Assembly: GCA_910577945.1 (NCBI GenBank)
Contig: CAJTNI010000013.1
Coordinates: forward strand, 1-57,104
Length of the DNA stretch: 57,104 nucleotides
Direction of reading: 5' to 3'
Origin: an uncultured Christensenella sp.
GTDB lineage: Bacteria > Bacillota > Clostridia > Christensenellales > Pumilibacteraceae
A model generated the notes under the pieces. It had not been told where the DNA came from and made no database searches. It saw only the letters and a list, made by a program, of their open reading frames with translations. Each line of letters opens with the position of its first letter. Within the stretch, counting starts at the first letter, position 1. Both the position numbers and the translations under genes were made by a program. Shown one piece after another: positions 1 to 8,305 of this stretch.

Positions 1-2
1 GT

Positions 3-893
3 GCCGAAACCGAACGCTGCGGAACAATCCGAATACAGCCGCATATCGCAGTATGTCAAAAGCCGATCGGCTTCAACTACACCAACAGCATCACGGCGAA
101 AACAAACCCGACAATCGACAAAGCCGAAGCTCTTCGTGCTTCGGGTGGCGGCGGCGCCGCCGTGTGTTACGCCTTAGACCGCGCATCGTTCAATCAGGGA
201 ATTAACGCGCAATACAATCCGAGTATTACCGATGACGGAATTATTCAGACGATTGTTTCAAAAGGTCCGGGCGCCGTGTGCGTGAAAGACAGCGCCGAAG
301 TATATGACGCTCGCGGAAACGTCAACGGGGAAATAGTTCCGACTATTACAGGCGACCACAATGACCGCATAACGGACTACACGGCGGTTATCACGCAAAA
401 GCCTACCTACTGCCTGCAGGGCAACGGAATCGACCGCACGGAAAAATCGGGATGCAACGGAAAAGGCGTCAAGGAAGGCGTGTGTTACACCCTGAACACC
501 ACCGACCGCCCGGCGGTAAGCGACGGCGCCGAAGGTTACATAGTCCGCCGCCTGACGCCGCTCGAATGCGAACGACTGCAGGGCTTCCCGGACGGATGGA
601 CGGACATCGGCGAATGGGTGGATGCGAAAGGCAAAACGCGGCAAACCACGGACGCGGCAAGGTATAAGGCGCTGGGTAATTCAATCGCGATCCCGCCGTG
701 GAAATGGGTGCTCAAGCGTTTATGTGCCAATTACGAACGCGATGCCACTATGGCGAGCTTATTCGACGGGATCGGCGGCTTCCCGCTCATCTGGGAACGC
801 CTGAACGGCGCGGGCACCTGCATCTGGGCGAGCGAGATCGAAGAGTTCCCGATCGCCGTAACAAAAAAACATTTTCAAGGAGCAACGGTATGA
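3..893 (+). CDS. C5 DNA (cytosine) methyltransferase, C-terminal part, fused to a relic of a second one (5' partial)
   Basis: The frame is open to the left edge, so the beginning is outside the window. Residues around RRLTPLECERLQGFPDGW and ALGNSIAIPPW are motifs IX-X of phage Dcm-type cytosine-5 methyltransferases, which methylate DNA with SAM. After the motif X helix the same frame continues into MASLFDGIGGFPL and WASEIEEFPIAV, which are motif I and II of another C5 methyltransferase, and then stops. That second part has no PCQ loop, so it cannot be active alone; I read it as a deletion remnant fused to the end of the first enzyme. The stop overlaps the start of the next gene (ATGA). Whether the first enzyme is complete cannot be seen here. 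Confidence 0.75.
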   Translation, partial: AETERCGTIRIQPHIAVCQKPIGFNYTNSITAKTNPTIDKAEALRASGGGGAAVCYALDRASFNQGINAQYNPSITDDGIIQTIVSKGPGAVCVKDSAEVYDARGNVNGEIVPTITGDHNDRITDYTAVITQKPTYCLQGNGIDRTEKSGCNGKGVKEGVCYTLNTTDRPAVSDGAEGYIVRRLTPLECERLQGFPDGWTDIGEWVDAKGKTRQTTDAARYKALGNSIAIPPWKWVLKRLCANYERDATMASLFDGIGGFPLIWERLNGAGTCIWASEIEEFPIAVTKKHFQGATV

Positions 894-1222
894 AAAAACA
901 AACAAACCCCTACCGCGGCGGAGTCGAGTGTTCTCTCAATATTACACGCCAGACCAACACGAAAGGAATGAAGGTTATGACGACGCGCGAAACGCCTACG
1001 ACTCACAACTACGGCAAGCTGATCGTTTTCGACTGCGCCAAATGCGGCACAAATCTCTGCGCTTGCTATGAAACGGATCCCGCCCGCGGCGGCGGAATAC
1101 ACGAAGAATGGCACTATTGCAGTAAATGCGGCAACCCGCTCGACTTCGGCGAGTTCTATCATAAGCCGGAACAGCCCGATCCGCCGCCTACGTCGGACGA
1201 CGACATTAAATTCGAGGAGTAA
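890..1222 (+). CDS. Small phage zinc-ribbon protein
   Basis: 110 residues. Two CxxC pairs (CAKC and CSKCG, about residues 51-54 and 82-85) suggest a zinc ribbon; the C-terminus is acidic and proline-rich. The start is set by AAGGAG upstream and the ATGA overlap with the methyltransferase stop. It belongs to a run of tightly packed early genes. No specific function is recognised; such proteins in phages may bind DNA or partner proteins. Confidence 0.6.
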   Translation: MKKQTNPYRGGVECSLNITRQTNTKGMKVMTTRETPTTHNYGKLIVFDCAKCGTNLCACYETDPARGGGIHEEWHYCSKCGNPLDFGEFYHKPEQPDPPPTSDDDIKFEE

Positions 1223-1225
1223 TGC

Positions 1226-1513
1226 ATGGAAACGAAAAAAGAACAACCTTTCAACGGGATGAAATGGGAAAAGACGTCGAGCACAAGCTGGGAAGCCCGC
1301 GGACAAAACGGCACTTTCTATCTGAAAGCCAACTGCGGCGGCTGGCGCGGGGAATACATCCCGACAAACCCCTACGGCAAACGGTTCTATTTGCGCTGGA
1401 CGAAGAAGATCCGCGAGATCAAGGACTGGTGCGAAAATAATCACTACTGGGAGGAACCGAAGCGTGAAAACCCTGTCAATATGGCAACCATACGCAAGCC
1501 TTATAGCGATTAA
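1226..1513 (+). CDS. Hypothetical phage protein
   Basis: 95 residues, rich in Trp, Lys and Tyr, with no domain I recognise. It starts three bases after the previous stop and its last 50 bases overlap the next gene, the compact spacing typical of this early operon. The overlap is long, so the C-terminus is less certain than the start. Confidence 0.5.
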   Translation: METKKEQPFNGMKWEKTSSTSWEARGQNGTFYLKANCGGWRGEYIPTNPYGKRFYLRWTKKIREIKDWCENNHYWEEPKRENPVNMATIRKPYSD

Positions 1514-1940
1514 AGCCAAGCAATATGAAACGCGGGGCTGGGCGACGAAATATCGCGGCCCGCTCTTGATCCACGCCGCCGCCAAGTCGCCCGCCGCCGT
1601 TTACAAGATACTCGATAACGACGTCGCCGGGGAGATCGAGAAGGCGCTCGCTCCACTCGGCTCTACGAGCGAGAATATCGGGCAACTGCGGGCGAAATGC
1701 CTGCCGCTCGGGAAAGTGATCGCGATCGCAAATTTGACCGACTGCATCGAAATAACGCCCGCATTCGCCGCGTCCGTAAGTGCGGAAGAAAGAGCCTTCG
1801 GCGACTGGACGCTCGGACGGTATGCGTGGAAGCTCGAAAGCGTGAACCCGCTCCCGTTCTTCATTCCCGCCAAAGGACAACAAGGGATCTGGAACTTCCA
1901 GACCGACAAAATCAACGAAAAAGGAGAATATACCCAATGA
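1464..1940 (+). CDS. ASCH-domain protein
   Basis: 158 residues with a GTG start preceded by GGAGGA. The N-terminus (KTLSIWQPYASLI, then YETRGW and GPLLIHAA) and the later LGKVIAIANL segment match the ASCH fold, a PUA-related beta-barrel that binds RNA or modified nucleotides. Phages often carry ASCH proteins among early genes; suggested roles include RNA binding and handling of modified nucleosides, but the target is unknown. Its stop overlaps the next start (ATGA). Confidence 0.7.
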   Translation: MKTLSIWQPYASLIAIKAKQYETRGWATKYRGPLLIHAAAKSPAAVYKILDNDVAGEIEKALAPLGSTSENIGQLRAKCLPLGKVIAIANLTDCIEITPAFAASVSAEERAFGDWTLGRYAWKLESVNPLPFFIPAKGQQGIWNFQTDKINEKGEYTQ

Positions 1941-2743
1941 GCGCACAAAGCGACTACAAGGCGGCGGCTGCCGCACTCGAAAAGTTCTGCAACGAAGAGA
2001 CAAACTTCGCCGTCGAGATTCTGACGGAAAACTACCCCCTGAGCGTAAAGTTCACACCCAACGCGCAGATGAGCCTGTTCGATTCTGAAAATTACACCGT
2101 CGACGAAAACGGCGAGATCGGCAACATACTCATCAGCGTCGGGCAGTCTACCCGCGTCCTCTCTTCGCTTCGATTCAAAATGGATGCGAAGCTCATGAAG
2201 AAAATGATCAAACTCTCCGAAAAGGTCGGTAACGCATATCTTCACGCTTTCCGCGAAGGCGCTCAGTTCGCGCCCGCAGCAATCGAGAAAGCGACGGATT
2301 TATTCGTCGACGAGCTTTGGAAAACCTGCATCCCCGACACTTCGGTCGTGGTATTCAACACCCGCAAATACAAACAGGCGCTGAATACCGTGCTCAAGAG
2401 CGTTCTCTCCGGCGATGAGGTAAAGATTCCCGAAGATCTTCCCGAGCCGCCTCCGCGCAAATATCGCGCGGACATATCGCTCTATAATCTGTTCACGCCC
2501 AAAGCGGACGAATTGCCCGACGACCGCGTCGGCGCCGACGTCGAATACTTCACGGAAGGCGAGGATCTCGAAGCCGTAAGAGACGAAGCTGTCAATCAAA
2601 TCGCCAACGTTTGCTTATCGCGCGACGTTCCCGCAGGGCAGAGCTTCGGAATAGTTTTGACGCTTTCCTGCAACGATGAGCACGTCGACACCGACGAAGG
2701 ATCCGCAACGTGGGACGGTTCGGAGGTGCATATTGAAATCTAA
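1937..2743 (+). CDS. Hypothetical phage protein
   Basis: 268 residues from the ATG that overlaps the ASCH gene stop. The frame is open further upstream, but this start fits the coupled spacing and has AAAGGAG ahead of it. The protein is mixed alpha/beta with an acidic C-terminal third and a PEPPPRKYR linker near residue 170. No signal peptide, membrane segment or known domain is visible. Probably an early phage protein of unknown function. Confidence 0.55.
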   Translation: MSAQSDYKAAAAALEKFCNEETNFAVEILTENYPLSVKFTPNAQMSLFDSENYTVDENGEIGNILISVGQSTRVLSSLRFKMDAKLMKKMIKLSEKVGNAYLHAFREGAQFAPAAIEKATDLFVDELWKTCIPDTSVVVFNTRKYKQALNTVLKSVLSGDEVKIPEDLPEPPPRKYRADISLYNLFTPKADELPDDRVGADVEYFTEGEDLEAVRDEAVNQIANVCLSRDVPAGQSFGIVLTLSCNDEHVDTDEGSATWDGSEVHIEI

Positions 2744-2918
2744 CGCCTCCCGCCGACCGCGGCGGTGCGTTATATGCGGGGCGGCTATCAAGACCGAGCA
2801 CGGACACAATGCACAACCGATCGCTGCGGGAACGTGCTGCGACGTCTGCAATTATGGCGTCGTCGTGCCGGCAAGAATAGCCGCCGCCTTAAATCAAGGA
2901 GGAAATCGAAAACAATGA
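2733..2918 (+). CDS. Small phage zinc-finger protein (TTG start)
   Basis: 61 residues. The likely start is TTG at 2733, six bases after a strong GGAGG, overlapping the previous gene by 11 bases. CVICG and CCDVC form a four-cysteine zinc site. An upstream ATG in the same frame would give a longer product but lies deep inside the previous gene. Function unknown. Confidence 0.5.
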   Translation: MKSNASRRPRRCVICGAAIKTEHGHNAQPIAAGTCCDVCNYGVVVPARIAAALNQGGNRKQ

Positions 2919-3109
2919 AATGTGCAGACTGCGAAAACTGCAAATTCGAGCAATGCAACGGCGGCGTGAACCGCTTCTATTGCACACATCCCGCGGCGGC
3001 GGCAAGTGTAAACGCAGGCGCCCGTTTGATCGCGAGAACCGATCGGCACAAAACGGAGCTTCCCGTCAAGACGGCGCCCCGCTGGTGCCCTATCAAATAC
3101 GACAAATAA
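2915..3109 (+). CDS. Small cysteine-rich phage protein
   Basis: 64 residues, starting MKCADCENC, with further cysteines at FYC and RWCP that could bind a metal. AAGGAGG precedes the ATG, which overlaps the stop of the previous gene. Small CxxC proteins ending in RWCP are common in Clostridia phages; no function is assigned. Confidence 0.6.
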   Translation: MKCADCENCKFEQCNGGVNRFYCTHPAAAASVNAGARLIARTDRHKTELPVKTAPRWCPIKYDK

Positions 3110-3119
3110 GGAGACTGAC

Positions 3120-3356
3120 ATGAACGAGAAAAACGAACGGCAGGATGATCCTGTCAACCACCCGTCGCATTATACGGACGGCAAGATCGAGGTCATTGAA
3201 TTTATCGAGGACAAAAATCTGAATTTTCACAGGGGCAACGCGGTCAAATATATCGCTCGCGCCGGAAAGAAAGACAAGAGCAGGGAAATCGAGGACTTAC
3301 AAAAGGCGGCGTGGTATATCGACCGCGAAATCAAAAGACTGGAGGCAAAAAAATGA
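3120..3356 (+). CDS. DUF3310 protein
   Basis: 78 residues. The segments DPVNHPSHYTDGKIEVIEFIE and FHRGNAVKYIARAGKKD are the DUF3310 signature, a short family related to part of phage T7 gp1.7, which acts in nucleotide metabolism. AAGGAGA precedes the start. It fits the nucleotide/DNA-handling character of this early region. Biochemical activity of DUF3310 proteins on their own is not established. Confidence 0.8.
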   Translation: MNEKNERQDDPVNHPSHYTDGKIEVIEFIEDKNLNFHRGNAVKYIARAGKKDKSREIEDLQKAAWYIDREIKRLEAKK

Positions 3357-3760
3357 GCAATCAATTCAAATCAGTTTACACCAACGATCCCGCGAATATG
3401 GTCGCGGAAGCATTCGCGGAACTTTACCCCGATGCTAAATACGAGGCGGCACTCGCGCCCGAACTATACGACGACAAAGGCACCCCTATATGTTCCTGCA
3501 TTACGTTCCCGAACGAAGGCGACGATGCGGACGCGGTTCCGATTATCGTCGTCAACTCCCAGCTCGGCGTTGAAGTCGCCGCCGCAGAGCTCGCGATGCA
3601 ACTCATCCACGCCGCTCTCGGCTTTGAAAGCCTGAAAGGCGGGGAAGAATACGATGCGGCGCTTAACGCCCTGAAGGCAAGATACAACGAAATCGGGAAC
3701 GAGCGCTTCCCTGAAAGCGCGGAGGCGGCGGAACCCGTCGGAGGTGGCGGCAATGAGTGA
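3353..3760 (+). CDS. Hypothetical phage protein
   Basis: 135 acidic residues starting MSNQFKSVYTND; the ATG overlaps the DUF3310 stop. The centre (ELAMQLIHAALGFES) looks helical, like a HxxE-free version of phage peptidase-like proteins, but no metal-binding HExxH is present, so I do not assign a function. Confidence 0.5.
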   Translation: MSNQFKSVYTNDPANMVAEAFAELYPDAKYEAALAPELYDDKGTPICSCITFPNEGDDADAVPIIVVNSQLGVEVAAAELAMQLIHAALGFESLKGGEEYDAALNALKARYNEIGNERFPESAEAAEPVGGGGNE

Positions 3761-4349
3761 CAAGAAAGATTACCGCGGCGGGTGCCTCATCCTTACAGTC
3801 GCCGCTCTTTGCTTCATCTGCCAGATCGTATTCCTGACGTTGAAACTCTGCGGCGCGGTCGCGTGGCACTGGGCGCTTGTGCTCCTTCCGCTCATGATAC
3901 TCGTCGGGCTTCCGCTTCTGCTCATAATTCTTTATGTTTTCCTGCGGCTTCCGTCGGAAATCGTGCGGAATTATCAAAGAAGGAAGCACGTCGATGCGGA
4001 AGCGGCTAAATACGGAATGGAGCGCCAGCCCGGCGAATCAACGGGCGAGCTTAAAAAGCGAATTATAACCCGCAACATGATAAGCGGCGACTATTCCCGC
4101 AAAGAGCTCAAGGAAACGATAATGAACCGCTTCCCCGACGTTGCAAGCTGTCAGTTCTATACCAACAACAGCCCGCAAAACCCGACGATCGTCATCTCCG
4201 TGAAGAAAGTCGACGACTTCTCGAGCGGCGGCGTTAAGTTACAAAAGTTCACGGACGCGGAACTTGCCGAAATATTCGCGGCGGCGGTTCCGTACATCCC
4301 CGAAAAATACCGCGTAACAATCAAAAACAAGGAGATCGAAGAAAAATGA
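3753..4349 (+). CDS. Phage membrane protein with two N-terminal transmembrane segments
   Basis: 198 residues. The start at ATG 3753 follows GGAGGTGG inside the end of the previous gene. Residues about 10-32 and 40-64 are strongly hydrophobic and would make a helical hairpin; the rest (RRKHVDAEAAKYG onward) is a charged cytoplasmic domain of about 130 residues. No known domain. Its stop overlaps the start of metK. Confidence 0.55.
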   Translation: MSDKKDYRGGCLILTVAALCFICQIVFLTLKLCGAVAWHWALVLLPLMILVGLPLLLIILYVFLRLPSEIVRNYQRRKHVDAEAAKYGMERQPGESTGELKKRIITRNMISGDYSRKELKETIMNRFPDVASCQFYTNNSPQNPTIVISVKKVDDFSSGGVKLQKFTDAELAEIFAAAVPYIPEKYRVTIKNKEIEEK

Positions 4350-5392
4350 GACTTTTCAGCACCGAACAAGTAAGCAAATACCACCCCGACAAATACGCCG
4401 ACCAAATAAGCGACGCCATTCTGGACGCCTGTCTGGAAAACGACGAAAACAGCCGCGTCGCCTGCGAAACGCTCGTGAAGGACGACGTCATCGTTCTCGC
4501 GGGAGAAATCACAAGCGGCGCAGGCGTCGATTATAGAGAGATCGCCCGCAACGTCGCCAAAAAGCTCGGGTACCCCGTCAACAGGATCGAGACGTTCATC
4601 AGAACGCAGTCGCCCGAAATCGCCGCAGGCGTCGGACGCGGCAAAGATCAGGGCGCCGGGGATCAGGGCATAATGTACGGTTACGCTTGCAACCAAACCG
4701 CGAGCGGGCTCCCGTTCGGCTTCGATCTCGCAAATCAAATCATTGAAGCAATCGAAAAAGACGTCGGAACGCCTTCCGCGCTTTTGCTGGGCGACGCCAA
4801 GTGTCAGGTTACGGTCGATCTCGACGAACCCGCCACCATGCAGAGCGTGAAGAAGATTCTCGTCAGCGCCTGCCATAAGCCCGAACGCGGGCAGAAACGG
4901 ATCCGCGCATACATAAACGCAAAGCTCGATGCTCTGGGCGTTCCCGCTTCCGTGGAGAGAATTATCAACCCCGCGGGCGCGTGGACTATCGGCGGCCCGT
5001 TTGCGGATGCGGGACTGACGGGCAGAAAAATCGTATGCGACCAGTACGGCGGCTTCTGCCCCGTGGGCGGCGGAGCGTTCTCCGGCAAGGATCCGTCAAA
5101 GGTCGACCGTTCGGGCGCGTATATGGCGCGTAAAATCGCCAGAAGCCTGCAACTCACGCACGGGCTCAAATGGTGCGAGGTTCAGCTCGGTTATGCAATC
5201 GGCAGAGCCGAACCCGTGAGCGTTTCCGTCAATAGCGACTTGTCGCCCGAGATCAATGCCAAACTGACGAAGATCGTGCTCGGCGACTACAATCTCACGC
5301 CCGCGGGGATCATCGCAAACCTCGACCTTTTGAACGTCAAATATGAGAAAATCGCAGAAGGGTGCCATTACAGGCTCGGAGGCGGCGTATGA
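4346..5392 (+). CDS. metK: S-adenosylmethionine synthetase, phage-encoded
   Basis: 348 residues. It makes SAM from methionine and ATP. Seen: the N-terminal HPDKYADQISDAILD, GAGDQGIMYGYA in the middle, GGPFADAGLTGRKI, and GGGAFSGKDPSKVDRSGAYMAR, all hallmark MetK motifs with the ATP- and metal-binding residues in place. It is shorter than the usual 380-400 residues, and the normal EGHPDK is KYHPDK. It sits directly upstream of, and overlaps, a DNA methylase gene, and is close to a C5 methyltransferase, so it probably feeds SAM to phage DNA modification. It is distinct from whatever housekeeping metK the host has elsewhere. Confidence 0.9.
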   Translation: MRLFSTEQVSKYHPDKYADQISDAILDACLENDENSRVACETLVKDDVIVLAGEITSGAGVDYREIARNVAKKLGYPVNRIETFIRTQSPEIAAGVGRGKDQGAGDQGIMYGYACNQTASGLPFGFDLANQIIEAIEKDVGTPSALLLGDAKCQVTVDLDEPATMQSVKKILVSACHKPERGQKRIRAYINAKLDALGVPASVERIINPAGAWTIGGPFADAGLTGRKIVCDQYGGFCPVGGGAFSGKDPSKVDRSGAYMARKIARSLQLTHGLKWCEVQLGYAIGRAEPVSVSVNSDLSPEINAKLTKIVLGDYNLTPAGIIANLDLLNVKYEKIAEGCHYRLGGGV

Positions 5393-6732
5393 GCGGGAAG
5401 AAAACAGTCAAACCGAAAGCGCAGGCGGCGGGCATTCCCGTCTACTGCGCTCACGATGCAATCGTCAGGGCGGCGGATCTCATTCCGAACCCGAAAAACC
5501 CGAACAAGCACCCGCAGGCACAAATCGAAGCTCTGGGCGCCATTATACGCGGCAGCGGCTGGCGCAACCCTATCACGGTCAGCACTCGCTCGGGGCTCGT
5601 TGTGAAAGGACACGGGCGGCTTCTGGCGGCTCAGCTCGAAGAACTCGACGAAGTTCCCGTCGATTATCAAGACTACGAGTCGGAGGCGGCGGAACTTGCG
5701 GATCTGACGGCAGACAACCGCATCGCCGAGCTTGCCGAAACCGACAACAAAATGCTCATCGAAGTTTTCGGAACGATTGACGCCTCCGACTTAGACTTCG
5801 GGCTGTCGGGCTACTCAAAAGACGAATATGCGGAAATAGCCGCGTCCTTAAACGAAACGCTTGCCGCAACCGAAACCGAGGAAGATCTCGACGACGTTCC
5901 CGAAACTCCCGATGCACCCGTTACGCAATACGGCGACATCTGGATCCTCGGCGGGCGTCATCGTGTTATGTGCGGAAATTCAACCGTCCCCGAAGATCGC
6001 GAAAAACTGCTCGACGGCGCCGCTCCGCAAACTCTTTTGACGGATCCGCCGTACTGCTCGGGCGGCTTTCAGGAAACGGGCAAAAGCACGGGAAGCATCG
6101 GAACAATGCGCGCCGACGGCGGCCCGCTTCCGAAAATCGCGAACGACATCCTTTCCACGCGCGGCTATCAGAACCTTATCGCCAAAGCTCTCGCCGATAT
6201 TCCGTGCCAATACGCTTATGTTTTTACTGACTGGCGAATGTGGGTGTATTTGTTTGACCTTATCGAAGGCGCAGGCTTCGGCGTAAAGTCGATGATCGTC
6301 TGGGACAAAGGAACGCCGGGAATGGGCGTCGGCTGGCGATCCCAGCACGAGCTCATTATTTTCGGCAATCGAAGCAAGACGAAGTTCGACAATCACAAAG
6401 GTTACGGAAACGTGATAAAATGCTCGCGATCGGGAAACGAACTGCACCCCACGCAAAAGCCCGAGGAAGTTTTCGAGATCATTCTCGACAATATGGAATG
6501 GGCGGCGGGCGTGTATGATCCCTTCGGAGGAAGCGGGACGGCGCTTGTCGCCGCCGAAGCGAAAGGTCAGCAGGCGTTCGTGATGGAATTGACGCCGCAA
6601 TATACCGACGTCGAAGTAAAACGCTGGCACCGCATAACGGGAAGCCGCGACGTCAAACTCATCCGCGACGGCAGGGAAGTCGCACCCGAGAAATACGAGA
6701 GAATTTTCGAGAAAATAGACAGTAACGATTAA
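5389..6732 (+). CDS. ParB/Srx-like domain fused to a DNA N4/N6 methyltransferase
   Basis: 447 residues. The N-terminal 130 residues (LIPNPKNPNKHPQAQIEALG, VVKGHGRLLAA) are a ParB/sulfiredoxin-type domain. From about residue 205 comes a beta-class amino-methyltransferase: catalytic DPPY (in TDPPYCSGG), then HPTQKPEEV and the SAM-binding YDPFGGSGT near the end. The order (catalytic motif before SAM motif) is that of the beta group. This two-domain architecture is common in phages and is thought to be an orphan methylase; no restriction endonuclease is visible next to it. The start overlaps the metK stop. Confidence 0.88.
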   Translation: MSGKKTVKPKAQAAGIPVYCAHDAIVRAADLIPNPKNPNKHPQAQIEALGAIIRGSGWRNPITVSTRSGLVVKGHGRLLAAQLEELDEVPVDYQDYESEAAELADLTADNRIAELAETDNKMLIEVFGTIDASDLDFGLSGYSKDEYAEIAASLNETLAATETEEDLDDVPETPDAPVTQYGDIWILGGRHRVMCGNSTVPEDREKLLDGAAPQTLLTDPPYCSGGFQETGKSTGSIGTMRADGGPLPKIANDILSTRGYQNLIAKALADIPCQYAYVFTDWRMWVYLFDLIEGAGFGVKSMIVWDKGTPGMGVGWRSQHELIIFGNRSKTKFDNHKGYGNVIKCSRSGNELHPTQKPEEVFEIILDNMEWAAGVYDPFGGSGTALVAAEAKGQQAFVMELTPQYTDVEVKRWHRITGSRDVKLIRDGREVAPEKYERIFEKIDSND

Positions 6733-6742
6733 GGAGGCGGCT

Positions 6743-7210
6743 ATGAAGAAAACACAAGCGATCAAAGAAAGATTAAACGCGCACAGGGAAATGCTCGAAA
6801 AACTTGCCACTTTGAAGCAGGAGCTCGAATATGCGGCGGATGCATACGGAAGCCCGCGCGCTATTGATTATTCGGGAATGCCACACGGAAGCGGCGACGG
6901 AACGAGCGAAACGGAGCGCGTCGTGCTGAGAAAGGTCGCTCTCGAAGAACGAGTAAAACAAAAGGAAAACGAAATCGCCGCCGACTGGGCTGAGCTGGAG
7001 CCCTTCGTCGAACGCCTTGCCCCCTCCGAAACGCTCGTGATCAATCTCCGCTATTACTACGGCGCCGAATGGCGCGAAATCTGCCAAAGAATTTACGGCA
7101 AACACGACGACTATGAGCTCGAAGCCGACCAATACATGGACAAAATGTTCAGAACCCACGGGCGCGCCCTGCTCAACCTTGCCGAATTATACACCCACAA
7201 AACCGCGTAA
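6743..7210 (+). CDS. DUF1492/ArpU-like phage late transcription regulator
   Basis: 155 residues. An N-terminal coiled region is followed by YGSPRAIDYSGMPHGSG and a C-terminal sigma-70 region-4-like helix-turn-helix (LVINLRYYYGAEWREICQRI). Known relatives (DUF1492, ArpU, RinA-like) switch on late genes of Gram-positive phages. It is the last gene before a non-coding stretch that carries phased repeats, a promoter, and then the packaging/head/tail operon, the expected position for a late activator. GGAGG precedes the start. Confidence 0.75.
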   Translation: MKKTQAIKERLNAHREMLEKLATLKQELEYAADAYGSPRAIDYSGMPHGSGDGTSETERVVLRKVALEERVKQKENEIAADWAELEPFVERLAPSETLVINLRYYYGAEWREICQRIYGKHDDYELEADQYMDKMFRTHGRALLNLAELYTHKTA

Positions 7211-7266
7211 ATGCCGAAATTCCGCCCGACTTCCGTCGGAAATCTGCGGAAATCTGAAAAAAGGTC

Positions 7267-7312
7267 AGTAAAACGCAGTAAAAAGAAGTAAATCACATTG
7301 AAACGCAGTAAA
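7267..7312 (+). repeat. Four AGTAAA repeats in 10-bp phase
   Basis: AGTAAA occurs at 7267, 7277, 7287 and 7307, that is at steps of 10, 10 and 20 bp, all on the same face of the helix. The 10-bp slot at 7297 holds a degenerate ATTGAA that is also part of the promoter. They lie just upstream of and into the -35 region, suggesting binding sites for the regulator encoded immediately upstream. Confidence 0.6.
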
Positions 7313-7327
7313 CGGGTGTGTTATAGT
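7298..7327 (+). promoter_or_regulatory. Probable late promoter
   Basis: TTGAAA at 7298-7303, an 18-bp spacer and TATAGT at 7322-7327, reading into the packaging and structural genes. The first gene starts at 7468, leaving an untranslated leader of about 135 nt that contains a hairpin (TCCCGCT at 7387 paired with AGCGGGA at 7399). Confidence 0.6.
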
Positions 7328-7467
7328 GTATGCTGTCAAAGAACCGCAACGGGGAAACTCGTCGCGGCTTTCTTTTTACGGAAAGATCCCGCTATCGGAG
7401 CGGGACGGCGGGCGGCGGCTATTTATGGTCGCCGCTTCCAATTATCAACAGGGCTTCGGAGGCGGCT

Positions 7468-8067
7468 ATGGAATTAAACATCAGCATCCCCGGACTGGAC
7501 GGCGTTCTTTCCAAAGCAAAAAAAACGCAGAGCGACATCCAGAAAGCCGTCAGTCAAACCGTCAAAGACTGCAAAGCCCGCGCTCCCGCGCAGGTAACCA
7601 AAGCAGTTACAGCCGTCTATGCGATTAAATCAAGCGAAGTGACGGCGGCGGGTAAGGCAGCCAAAGGCGGCGCGAAAACAGTCGGGGAGATCAAGATCAA
7701 GGGCGTGAGTATGGAAAACATACAGCTCGTATATCGCGGTCGCCTTCTTACGCCCACACACTTCTCGATGACGCCGCGAACGCGACCGGCGGGCGGTAAG
7801 AAATACACGGTCAAAGCCGCCATATACAAGGGCAAAAAGAAAGCTCTCGGCAGTTCCGTTTTCCTTGCCCCCTCGGGGGCTCTCGGCACGACGGAGATCC
7901 CGTTCAAGAGAACGACGGACGCGCGCCTTCCTATCGACGCAATTCGCACGGTCAGCATACCGCAAACAATCGGCAACGAGAAAGTCGCCGCCGATATAAA
8001 GGTCAGGCTCAATGATCTGCTGATGAAAAGGCTACAGCATAACATTGACCGATACGCAAAAAAATAG
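7468..8067 (+). CDS. Phage minor tail protein Z-like
   Basis: 199 residues from ATG 7468, which follows GGAGGCGG; a longer reading from 7330 lacks a good ribosome site. Basic protein with an RGRLLTPTHFSMTPR segment and a repetitive beta-rich middle, resembling the prophage minor tail protein Z (gpZ) family often found just before the terminase in Clostridia phages. In lambda, gpZ acts at the head-proximal end of the tail. First gene of the late operon. Assignment from recollection of the family, not a search. Confidence 0.55.
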   Translation: MELNISIPGLDGVLSKAKKTQSDIQKAVSQTVKDCKARAPAQVTKAVTAVYAIKSSEVTAAGKAAKGGAKTVGEIKIKGVSMENIQLVYRGRLLTPTHFSMTPRTRPAGGKKYTVKAAIYKGKKKALGSSVFLAPSGALGTTEIPFKRTTDARLPIDAIRTVSIPQTIGNEKVAADIKVRLNDLLMKRLQHNIDRYAKK

Positions 8068-8305
8068 CCCACCCCTATGCGCCGCCGCTACCCAACGGCG
8101 GCGCCCCCTTATCTCGTTATTATCGGCAGTACCTCAGAGAAAAAAGCAAAGCCGCTTAGGCTCGAAGCGCGTCAGCGAGCGCCCACAAAGTTTCCAGCAG
8201 GTACTGTCGGTAATATTTTTCTCCTGCGGTGCTCGCGAGCCCAGAACTCGCATAGTCCCGGAGAATTTTTTACAATCGTTTCGTTACGCAAAAAAGGAGG
8301 TAATC
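8068..8305 (+). other. Non-coding, structured stretch before the terminase (possible cos/packaging region)
   Basis: 238 bp with no convincing gene. It has a GC hairpin (GCGCCGCCG at 8078 against CGGCGGCGC at 8097, not followed by T) and a long-range inverted pair (GGCAGTACCT near 8124 and AGGTACTGTC near 8199) enclosing smaller dyads. Lambda-type terminases cut at cos sites next to the small-subunit gene, so a packaging signal here is plausible but unproven. Confidence 0.3.
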
